NCBI RefSeq assembly: GCF_009017415.1
Contig: NC_092406.1
Location: 3,038,001 to 3,102,000 of the forward strand
From: Aspergillus flavus
Taxonomy: Eukaryota; Ascomycota; Eurotiomycetes; Eurotiales; Aspergillaceae
Length of the DNA stretch: 64,000 nt
Direction of reading: 5' to 3'
Below, one piece after another: positions 56,053-64,000 of this stretch. Within the stretch, counting starts at the first letter, position 1. Each line of letters opens with the position of its first letter. The position numbers and the translations under genes were made by a program. The notes beneath the pieces were generated by a model. The model ran no database searches. It was not told where the DNA came from and saw nothing but the letters and a program-made list of their open reading frames with translations.

Positions 56053-57468
56053 CTACCGAATGACAGGCTCCCCCATCCAATCCGGCTCTTCCAGAGCAGC
56101 AACCTTATCCGGGTCTGTATCCCCATGGACACCACGCCCATCGGTCCCATCATCCGCCGCCCCACGAAGCGACTTCCGCATACTGTGCCTCCGAATCCTC
56201 CCATCAGCAGAAGCAGACGGCGCATTGCCAATCCGCCGACGCTCATCATCCCGCGCAAAGACCTGGAACCCGCGCACATGCGTATCCTTACCATTCTGAT
56301 GATTCTCCATCACACGCATCTGGATCACCATCGCCTTAAGCACACTCCCCGCGTACGGATCGTCCTCGTCGTCTTCGATAGCAGTTTCCTCATCGTCATC
56401 TTCATACGCAGCCAGGTTGAACTCCGCCGGATTCTCCGTATCAGAAAACATATAGTCCGGCCACGCCGAGGACTTCCCCTTGCCGCCTTTCCGCGCTCGA
56501 TTCCGCCGCTTCTTCCGCACCCATCCTCCGTCTCGTCCCCCCACGCCTTCTAATGGTACATCAACCCATCCGCACGGCGTCTCATCTTCCCACGTCGCAA
56601 ACTCGACCAGGTCGTTCCCGCCCATACCGGCGAGAAACGTCATCTTCGTGGGGGTGTAACTCTCGTCTAGGTCAAAGTCGAGGTACACCCGGATTTTGAC
56701 CACCGCGACCAGCTTGAAGAAGTGCAGAGTGAGCGTGTGCGGCTGGGGGCCGTCGGATTGCCAGTACTGCGTCGGCGAGGGGTGTCGTAGGGCCGAGACG
56801 CCACAGCCGGGTTTATGGGTCGAGACGGTCCATGAAGCGAGAGAGGAGATTTCGCGGAGGTTGCTGGGGAGCGGGGATGGCGATCTTGCTGTGGTAGGTG
56901 TTAGCTATTGTTCTTTTTCTCGCATGTCTGTAGTGGTTTTGCTCTGGGGCAGAGCTGGGAAGGGCCATGAGGAATTTTGTAGGTGGGGTTTGGATCATAG
57001 TAGTTTACCTCGATCGTGCATGATCTCATCTTCGTCTTCGTCTATTACCTCCAGGTCGTCCTCGACTATCCCCTCCATGTCTTCTTCGGAGAGTTGAGCT
57101 TCGTGATCTGCGTTCTCTTGCGAGTTGTATTCGTCGTGCTCGTCTTCATCTTCGAATTGACTGTCGTCTTCTTCCTCGTCGTCTTCCATCAACTGTGTCC
57201 GTGGACGTCCTGCGACTCCTCGGCCAAATAGGGAGAAGAGAGCCGCTTGGGCGGCGGCGGCTGGATGCGCTGATTCGACCGGCTCGATGGGTCCCGATGA
57301 AGGATGTAGCTGGGGAATACCCTGCGACGGTGGTGTCTGGAATTGAGACTGTCCCGCTGCATGTTGGCCCAGTCGTGATCTACTTGGACGTGGTTGAGTG
57401 GACTCGGAGGGGGATTCTTCTGGAGCAGTGGGGTGTGGGTGTCGGCGGAGGAGATGATGGCGAGGCAT
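56053..57468 (-). CDS. apc10: Anaphase-promoting complex subunit 10 (APC10/Doc1)
   Basis: Substrate-recruiting and processivity subunit of the APC/C ubiquitin ligase, which pairs with Cdc20/Cdh1 to read D-boxes. Two exons (57009-57468, 56053-56888) give 431 residues. Splicing joins DEIMHDR to ARSPSPLPSNLREISSLASW. The DOC domain (about 160-370) shows WTVSTHKPGCGVSALR, QYWQSDGPQPHTLTLHFFK, VKIRVYLDFDLDESYTPTKM and TFLAGMG. It is broken by an Arg/Lys-rich then acidic insertion (KKRRNRARKGGKGKSS; YEDDDEETAIEDDEDD) before VIQMRVMENHQNGKDTHVRG, the last DOC strand. The N-terminal 150 residues are acidic and disordered. The protein is much longer than yeast Doc1 or human APC10 because of these additions, which are common in Aspergillus-type orthologues. 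Confidence 0.93.
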
Positions 57469-57893
57469 TGTAGGGTGGGATAGTTCGAGTTGTGTAGAGT
57501 TAGTTGGTGAGATTTATGTTCAGGGACTCATTTCTTGGTTTAATTGAGGAATGTAGCTGTATCTCGTGTAATGGGTTACTTTGATAAGCTTCATCTTTCG
57601 CGTCGCTGCTCCGCGCTATCACGTGCCATCTTTGGCTCATGCCAAACTAGTATAAAGGTTGTAGAAAAAAAAACAAGTATATGACCCATTCATAATATCT
57701 AATTTCAATGCTTTTTTTGCTGGGTGCGCTTCCTGTTGAAATCGCGCTGTCTATGCTATATAGCGAAATGTCTGAAGAGTGGTATGATACAGAAACAACC
57801 CAAAAATACATGAAGAAAGCAGCCTCATTAATAAGATGTATAACTCCTGGTCAGACCGGGTGTGATACCTCCAGTGATGTATAGCCCAGCATT
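57469..57893. other. Intergenic region
   Basis: Promoter of apc10 and 3' UTR of the phosphatidylserine decarboxylase gene, both minus strand. No gene seen. Confidence 0.5.
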
Positions 57894-59522
57894 TCACTGT
57901 TCGGTGTCCACATACCCCAGTTTCTCACCGACCTTGATGCGTTGACCCATCTCGATGGTCCAGTTCCACCCACCCTCACGTTTTCCTTCTTGATATCCCG
58001 CGTCGAACGACTTACGGGTGCCCATGGGAGCCTCGAAGACCAGGACAATCGTACTGCCTAGTTGGAACCCTCCCATTTCCTCTCCCCTCTGGAGCGGATG
58101 GCCTCCGAGGGTCCTGCTGGCGTGCAGGTAGGTTGCCTCAACGAAACCGGGATACTGCTCACCTCGCTTAGCAGCGAGAGCTGCCGCCATATCTGCGGCG
58201 GTGTCTGTGGTGAGGCTGTTCGTGCGCAGCTCGGAGTCGAAGTTCACCTTGATAGAGCCCACATTGGTAGCACCAACGGGGGTATAACTGAAGAATCCCC
58301 AGCGCCAACGTCCCAGAAGGACAACCCGCTCGTTGAGAGTGAAGAGTCCAGGAAGGTGACGCTGCAGGTATGGCGAGACGGAGTACAGCTCACCCGCAAA
58401 GTGTCGGCGGCTCTCGACCACCCAAGGCACAGGGGAGTGGAAACGGTGATAATCGCCAGGTGCGAGGTAGATCACGACGTAGTAAAGTGCATTATTCGAC
58501 TTGGGTTTCGGCGCATACCATGGAGCGCCGTCCCCACGAGCCAGATCAGCCTTGACTTCGGCTTCTGCGGCCGCCTTTGATCCTGTTGAGGCGTCCAACG
58601 ATGCTGAGCGCTTCCTTGCGCCGCCCTGGTCACCAGCGAAGAGAGTTGGTAGCGTGTAAGGAATGCCATTCATTGTGGCAAATTCCTCATCGGCTGCCAT
58701 GTCAGCTGCATCTTTCTGCGAAGGTTCTGTTGAGTGATCGATGAACTTCTTGGAATGGTCCGCATGTGAAGGTGTAGCTGCCCCCAGAAGTGCATCCAAA
58801 CTGTATGTAACTCCCTTGACCTGTTCTACTTCACCACGTTCGATCAGACCGAACTGAAGAATACGTCCATCCGATGGCGAGATAATCGCACGGGTATCGG
58901 GATCTAAGGGCCGGGCACCGGGCTTCAATCTGCGATAGAAGAAGGCCGCCAGGTTCGGGTAGGTGCGTAGATCCGGCTGTTCTACTTCATCCAAGTTGAC
59001 ACCAAAGACCCATGAATAGAGCTTGAATCCAGGAGCGCGAAGGAAAACAGGAAGCTCAAGCTCATTAAAGCGGCCCCATAGCCGTGAGATTGCTTTTAGT
59101 GGTAGGGTCGACATGATCTGAACCTGCCATGGCCCGCTTGGTCTGATCCTATGTCGAGGAGGAGGGTTTATAATCTCATCTTCCGCTTCTCTTTCTCGGC
59201 GTTCCCGTTCGGCTCTTTGCGACTTGTAAAAATGGAGTATACCCAGGAGACCAATGCCGAGTCCTATCGGGATCGGATACCATTCCACCTTGGTGTTTCG
59301 GAGCGCAAATCGTAGTCGGGATCCGAAGCCCTTCGGCGCTGGGTTCTCTTGGTTGTTTTGGTTTTGGTATTGTTTCCATGATTTTGAGAATTGCCTAGCA
59401 CTGGCTTTACGTCCAGCAGACGTCCTCAAGGCCACCATCTTCATCAATCCAGTATTCTCCCCGAGACGGGAGTCTCCCAAGTTCCGGCGAAGCACAGAAC
59501 GGCTGGTAAGATACAATGTCAT
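57894..59522 (-). CDS. psd1: Phosphatidylserine decarboxylase, mitochondrial type (Psd1)
   Basis: Inner-mitochondrial-membrane enzyme producing phosphatidylethanolamine from phosphatidylserine. It is self-processed into beta and pyruvoyl-bearing alpha chains. The frame encodes 542 residues from ATG 59522. The start MTLYLTSRSVLRRNLGDSRL is a basic presequence. A single membrane segment (YPIPIGLGIGLLGILHFY) anchors the inner-membrane domain. Catalytic parts are FFYRRLKPGARPLDPD, the Asp in IISPSDGRILQFG, the His in YLAPGDYHRFHSP, and the autocleavage motif LGST in GGFQLGSTIVLVFEAP. A Ser/Ala/Lys-rich insertion (about 280-350) is species-variable. The frame stays open upstream to a GTG at 59585. 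The ATG is preferred because it opens a good presequence. Confidence 0.94.
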   Translation of the reverse strand: MTLYLTSRSVLRRNLGDSRLGENTGLMKMVALRTSAGRKASARQFSKSWKQYQNQNNQENPAPKGFGSRLRFALRNTKVEWYPIPIGLGIGLLGILHFYKSQRAERERREREAEDEIINPPPRHRIRPSGPWQVQIMSTLPLKAISRLWGRFNELELPVFLRAPGFKLYSWVFGVNLDEVEQPDLRTYPNLAAFFYRRLKPGARPLDPDTRAIISPSDGRILQFGLIERGEVEQVKGVTYSLDALLGAATPSHADHSKKFIDHSTEPSQKDAADMAADEEFATMNGIPYTLPTLFAGDQGGARKRSASLDASTGSKAAAEAEVKADLARGDGAPWYAPKPKSNNALYYVVIYLAPGDYHRFHSPVPWVVESRRHFAGELYSVSPYLQRHLPGLFTLNERVVLLGRWRWGFFSYTPVGATNVGSIKVNFDSELRTNSLTTDTAADMAAALAAKRGEQYPGFVEATYLHASRTLGGHPLQRGEEMGGFQLGSTIVLVFEAPMGTRKSFDAGYQEGKREGGWNWTIEMGQRIKVGEKLGYVDTEQ

Positions 59523-60153
59523 AATGCTGCTTACTCCATATTTAACGCCCCTGGTGGGGAGTAGTAACCGTCGGCACGAAAACACTGAAGTTCCTAAACG
59601 TCAGTGAGCAACAAAGGAGACCGAGGTCTTTCCCCCTCAAATCTCGTGCTTTTGCATCATGCTGCAGATCATTTTCACCGCCCGGCAGAATGAGCCGTCA
59701 CAGAAACGCCTTCAACCGGACAGTGTTCTTGGTGCTTTCTACTTCACTTCTGGAGCGCAGAGACATGTTCTGGATTTATTCTCCCCTATTTTTGACTTCG
59801 GTGTGATTGCTATTACCAGGATAACATATATGTGCCACTAATCCATGGTGGAGATCCTATAACTACGTGCTGACCCCTGCCCGCCTGCGGAAAAGGCCAC
59901 CATTGTAACTCGGGCCACCTTTATATGCGCCTTATCAGGGGAGTATACCAAGTCGCTGTGGCAGTGAACTAGCTCCGTTGTCAACTCACTTCTTCCGCAT
60001 AACATCCTCTTGAATAATACCCCATCTTCTAGATTTGTCTAATATCAATTTAAACCTCCGGATCATTCTCGAGCCTGACACTGCGCTTGTAAGCGCGTGA
60101 GCAATTACTTTATGTTATGATTACATCTACATTGGGAATAAGACTATACGAAG
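59523..60153. other. Divergent promoter region
   Basis: 630 bp between psd1 (minus) and the ubiquitin-like-domain gene (plus). It should contain both promoters. A 60-codon frame at 59659 is not supported as a gene. Confidence 0.5.
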
Positions 60154-62110
60154 ATGACTTCCAGTTCAGCCCCGTCAGACAACTCATTGTCGAATTCAAA
60201 CGCGACCAGTGGAACACAAGCCTTTATTTTGCATGTGCTGTGCCCATCGCTTCCTCCTCCTAATCGCTTTACATTCAATGATCTGGTACCTTCCATCACT
60301 ATCGCTGGCCTCAAGGCCCGAATATCCCAATCGATTCCCAATAGGCCGCCCCCGGAGACCCAAAGATTGATATATCGTGGAAAGCCCATCTCTGATGATG
60401 ACTGGACGTTGCAAAAGGTGTTAGAGCCTACAAATGTGAGTGTCACGATGACCCTTTGTTTTGGTTGGCGTGTCCACGAGTAGTTGTTAACCTAGATATG
60501 TCTATTAGGGCGCCGAATTCTCCATGCATCTCGTTCTTCCACCGGCTCCTCTACCATCCCATGTGGCGACTTCCCCCAGACCTTCGCCATCACCTCAGTA
60601 TCAAGCACCCGCCGGCATGCCTTCACCAGACCATCTTTTTGCACCTAGCCGATCTGCTCCGCCATACCCAATGCAACATGGGCAAGAAGTGAGGTACCGA
60701 GGACCAATGGGTCCTAGCGAAGCAGATATTGGGCTAGCTCTGCGACGTAATATCGAAACTATCCGCCGCCAAATCGAACTGCGGGAGCGAGGTGGCTCGC
60801 CCCTATCAGATCAGCAGGGAGCCGAACATACCCAACAATTTCCCTGGCAGCGTATGACACCATTCCAATCTTCAACGACCACGACCACGACCACGTCAAC
60901 GTCAACGTCAACAATGTCGTCCCAACCGTCAGGCCTCAGTGCTAGTTTAGCTCAAGATACTAGACTACGTCTGCACATACTACGACCGCAAATTGCGCTA
61001 TGCGAAGACCAACTCAATCGAGGCATCGCGCCTCCGATGGACCAGGTGATTCGCATTCGGTCACAATTGTTCGATATTCTTGATGATCAGTATAGAAACC
61101 CTTTGTCTGAACGCGACGGCTCTATAGAAGCCTTGCTCACTCGGGTCTTCAACATATACACCCGCGCAGATCAGCTCCGCGTAAGCCAGTCTAGGGCCAC
61201 CGCATCCATGCAGCACAATATGCTTGACAGTCCTGCGAACGATGGACACGGACAGGCCCCCTTATATCTTCTCTCGTCGCCAAATGGATACCAGGCTCTA
61301 GTTAGCTCTCCCGGTGCAGCGAGGTCAATCGAATCGTCACTGAGCGCAATTCGCGCGGCGCATGCGTCACAGGCTACTAGTCATCCGCCCCAGGCGCATC
61401 CCAATCCAAACGCTGCCGTCATGGAGAATGCCGTTCGTCAAGCAGTCCTTAATCAAAGACTGGGCAATAACGAGCCCGTGGGGTTCGCCCGGAGCATACG
61501 ACGCATTTGGCTGTTTGTTCGACTGTACTTCTTTTGCTATATGTTTAGCGAGCCAGGCACTTGGTCGCGAGTCCTGTTGGTGACCTTAGCTGTCATTATA
61601 TCCCTCCTGTCGGAAACCAGTGTCCCGCGCCAATTGTACGGGATGATTATTTCACCACTTCAACGACACCTTGAAGGGCTGATACACTTTTCTGCCGATG
61701 AACACGTGCCGCCGCGCCCTCAAGGCACAGATGCCGCGGGTAGCTCGGGATATGCAAACCAGCCCGGAGATAACCGAGCTGCCGCCCCAACGGGATTGCG
61801 CCATAACCTTCGAAGAGTAGAGCGATCTTTGGCACTATTTGTTGCTAGCCTGGTGCCGGGAGTTGGGGAGAGGCATGTCGAGGTGCGCAATGCAGCCGAG
61901 GCCGCTCGGAATGCAGAGCGCGCAGGAGAAGAGGAGGAGGAACGGCGTAGACAGGAAGAAGCTAGCAACGGCGAAGGGGTAACTGAGCAGGAGCAGCAGA
62001 ACCAGGAAGAAAATCCAACTTCCCGCCCAGAGTCGTCTGTAACCAACCCTGCTACTGAAGACGGAGCTGGTGCCTCAATACCCCGTGGAAATGAACACGA
62101 CGCAAGGTAA
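60154..62110 (+). CDS. Ubiquitin-like-domain membrane protein, Usa1/HERP-like
   Basis: Two exons (60154-60435, 60509-62110) give 627 residues. An N-terminal ubiquitin-like fold is seen at residues about 20-110 (AFILHVLCPSLPPPNRFTFN, SITIAGLKARISQSIPNRPP, TQRLIYRGKPISDDDWTLQK). The intron falls inside this fold and splicing restores EPTNGAEFSMHLVL. A Pro/Ser-rich linker with a Thr run follows, then helices around DTRLRLHILRPQIALCEDQL. A hydrophobic hairpin (IRRIWLFVRLYFFCYMFSEP, VLLVTLAVIISLLSE) probably spans the ER membrane. The tail is long, Glu/Arg-rich and likely cytosolic. The layout and the FSEPGTW motif recall HERPUD1/Usa1, the scaffold that clusters Hrd1 in ER-associated degradation. 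Overall similarity is moderate, so the functional name is an inference. Confidence 0.75.
60874..60911 (+). repeat. Short tandem repeat inside the Usa1-like gene
   Basis: Hexamer-like ACGACC units followed by GTCAAC units. They encode a run of Thr and Ser in a disordered linker. Length variation here would keep the reading frame. Confidence 0.85.
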
Positions 62111-62362
62111 CCACTCCTGTCGCTTCATTTATCTATTTCCATTATCTGTTGCGTTAGTGTTGTACATAGCTGGCGTTAAAGTAGCGTTGGAATTAGCGTA
62201 GATCCTTACGGACGGATTTAAAAGATGGTGATCTGAAACCTTACAATTAGACAAGCTTGAGAGTCTATATTCTGGTATATTGTCTATTGTGCGTATTTAT
62301 TAGCACCCTCTAAACGGGCCTACAGCAATGCGCAGAAATGTCACTAATCATGAAGGTCAGGA

Positions 62363-63587
62363 TCACAGCTTCGTGCTTGGCATTTCCGTCGACGTATCTT
62401 GACTCGACGTAGGCAAAGCTGAAGATGGAGCCATGGGACCGGTATCAAATGACTCTTCCCCGTTAAAGTGCCTGTGATGGAAAAAAAGTGTTAGGATTGG
62501 GAATCCAAACCGCAGAGAAAACAGGACAATTGATCAACTTACCACCCCCTCTCAGCGCCTCCACTCAAAAAGCTACAATCCCCATTCACAACACAGTCCC
62601 ACCCCCCACTAACTCCCTTCCCATCTTGCCAACCTGGTACAACCGTCCCAGATCGAATAACTCTCGTTCCTGGCGCCAACTCCCGCCGCTCTGCGCTACC
62701 ATCGCCAGCCGGTGTTGTCTTCCTTCGGACAAATGTACTTAGACCCGCCGTGAAAACCTTAAAGTCCTCTTCATCAGCATCGTCCGGCATGTTTCCTGTC
62801 AAAACCCGCCCCATAGCAATCAACGGAGCCGCATGTGCACAAATTAGTATCGCCTTACTAGTGCGTTCCGACGGCGGCTGGGATGCTTCCAATGCATTGA
62901 TTTCTGCATCAACATCCGCAATAATCCCCGCCAATGCCGTAGCTACTCTGTCGTGAAGTTGCGCAATCGTTTCACCGCGGGTAGAGGGTAGGAGATGCGG
63001 GTTGTAATTGGCTTCAGGGTCCGAGGCAAGGAGTGTTGGAAAATGGGTCTTGAGAGTACCGGGCGATGCAGGGGAAGGGTGATCAAAGAAAGAGGTTGGA
63101 CCGAACCACTCTCTATCAACATATGTTAGTTTTACCAGCAATACGTTACAGCAATGATATCAATTACCCGACTCCATTTTCGATCCTCACATCCAGGTCC
63201 GCATTTCGGTCTATACCTGTTTCACTCGAAGGCGTGGAGTTATGTCTCTCCTTCAGGGCCTCAACAGATGGCTGGATCGTCTGCAGACACCGGTAGAATG
63301 GGCTTGAGTATATCCGAAAGGGTTTCGGATAGAACTCTGGGCTGATTAGGTGCTCTGCGAGCTCTAGCGATTGGCGCACACCGTGCGAGGTTAGGGTTGG
63401 GTCTGCGGGGTTGCCGGTCGGTGTTGGGAATTGGGACTTGTATTCGCCTGTTTTATAGTCGATTGTCCAATTTAGACGATGCTGTTGTTTGGTCTTGCTT
63501 AGTTCCTTACGTTGCTTGGTGGGGGTGGGGTTGAGATGGAGGTATACCTACGCCATGTCGGGTTAGATATATGGTGTCTAGAGGCAT
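62363..63587 (-). CDS. Histidine-phosphatase-domain protein resembling TFIIIC subunit tau55 (Tfc7)
   Basis: Four exons (63552-63587, 63168-63481, 62543-63112, 62363-62471) sum to 1029 nt, or 342 residues. Exon 1 encodes MPLDTIYLTRHG, with the RHG phosphohistidine motif. Splicing gives TRHGHRLNWTIDYKTGEYKS. The second catalytic region is intact (IYSSPFYRCLQTIQP; ILICAHAAPLIAMGR). The C-terminal part, joined across the last splice, reads NGDCSFLSGGAERGWHFNGE then ESFDTGPMAP. A WxFNGEE-type element after a phosphoglycerate-mutase-like domain is the arrangement of yeast tau55, a tau95 partner in the RNA polymerase III factor TFIIIC. A plain phosphoglycerate-mutase-family phosphatase is the alternative. 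The 12-codon first exon is only found by searching for the RHG motif. Confidence 0.85.
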
Positions 63588-63780
63588 TGCGAGATGGTAT
63601 ATAAATCAACGTGCAGGTGTAATTTGCTTGAGAAAATCTCTTGAATGAAAGTAGTATATTGCAAAATTGTAGAATAAGGATGAGTGTTGCGGGGAAGAGA
63701 GATAAGAGCGCAGAATGCGGAGAGGAAAGACCTCGGCTTCATAAATTAAACGACGCTAGAACGAATAGGGAATATGTAAA

Positions 63781-64000
63781 TCAACAGCCATATTTTTCCA
63801 TGAGAGCTCTAAATGAAGGATCCTGCAGAAGCTGTGTTGCAGTCAGACGTTTCTCTGGACAGTAAGTGAATATCTTTAACATAATGGAATGAACAAGCTC
63901 TCGCTCAACTGGATCTGCGTCTGCACGAAAGTATGCAATTGTGGACGCAAGGTTACGATTTGGTTCGGGTGTTTTGCTCTGATCATACCAGGAATCAAGG
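63781..64000 (-). CDS. Protein kinase, C-terminal fragment (gene continues past right edge)
   Basis: On the minus strand a frame enters from the right edge and encodes the last 72 residues of a protein, stopping at TGA 63781-63783. It reads SWYDQSKTPEPNRNLASTIA, then VERELVHSIMLKIFTYCPEK, RLTATQLLQDPSFRALMEKY and GC. CPEKRLTATQLLQDPSF is the subdomain XI region of eukaryotic Ser/Thr kinases, with the conserved Arg in RLTATQ. The catalytic core lies outside the window, so the kinase family cannot be named. Confidence 0.78.
   Translation of the reverse strand, partial: LDSWYDQSKTPEPNRNLASTIAYFRADADPVERELVHSIMLKIFTYCPEKRLTATQLLQDPSFRALMEKYGC

Overview
The window is nuclear DNA of a filamentous ascomycete, most likely a eurotiomycete of the Aspergillus/Penicillium type. 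Genes lie 0.3-3 kb apart on both strands. They carry many 48-160 nt spliceosomal introns with GTATGT/GTAAGT donors, CTAAC- or CTGAC-like branch sites and YAG acceptors. Codon use is moderately GC-rich and intergenic DNA is AT-rich. There are no operons, rRNA genes, recognisable tRNA genes, CRISPR arrays or intact transposons. Exon models were built by hand: reading frames were joined at splice sites, and total lengths were checked for divisibility by three.

Layout, left to right. 0.6-5 kb: ribosomal protein S28 and transportin (Kap104), both minus. 6.8-15.1 kb: four plus-strand genes, namely an Erg3-type sterol C-5 desaturase paralogue, an M20-family N-carbamoyl-amino-acid hydrolase/beta-ureidopropionase-like enzyme, a 755-residue fusion of a diaminopropionate ammonia-lyase-like PLP enzyme with an M20 deacylase, and a homeodomain plus zinc-finger regulator. 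15.4-21 kb: a SAC-domain phosphoinositide phosphatase and a NIPA-type Mg2+ transporter, both minus. 23.4-28 kb: a long acidic DUF2420-like protein (minus) and coatomer delta (plus), divergent. 30-38 kb: a Zn2Cys6 regulator (plus), a BTB-like protein (minus) and a degenerate orotidylate-decarboxylase-like protein (minus).

38-41 kb is a 3 kb stretch without genes. It holds an unusually helix-rich segment with a telomeric-complement 9-mer, a candidate structured long RNA and possibly telomerase RNA. 41-64 kb: fatty acid 2-hydroxylase (Scs7), an RBM39/Rsd1-like splicing factor, a FAX/GST-like protein, a mitochondrial PP2C, an unknown coiled-coil protein, phosphatidylinositol synthase, 3-isopropylmalate dehydrogenase, APC10, phosphatidylserine decarboxylase, a Usa1/HERP-like ubiquitin-like membrane protein, a histidine-phosphatase protein resembling TFIIIC tau55, and the 3' end of a protein kinase.

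Most genes are unrelated housekeeping functions. Several touch lipids (Erg3, SAC phosphatase, Scs7, PI synthase, PS decarboxylase), but they are dispersed and nothing shows they form a cluster. The only group that looks functionally joined is at 8.6-15.1 kb: two nitrogen-compound hydrolase/lyase genes with a multi-domain regulator just downstream. The items most worth a second look are the structured segment near 39 kb, the lyase-deacylase fusion and its neighbours, and the orotidylate-decarboxylase homologue that has lost its catalytic residues.
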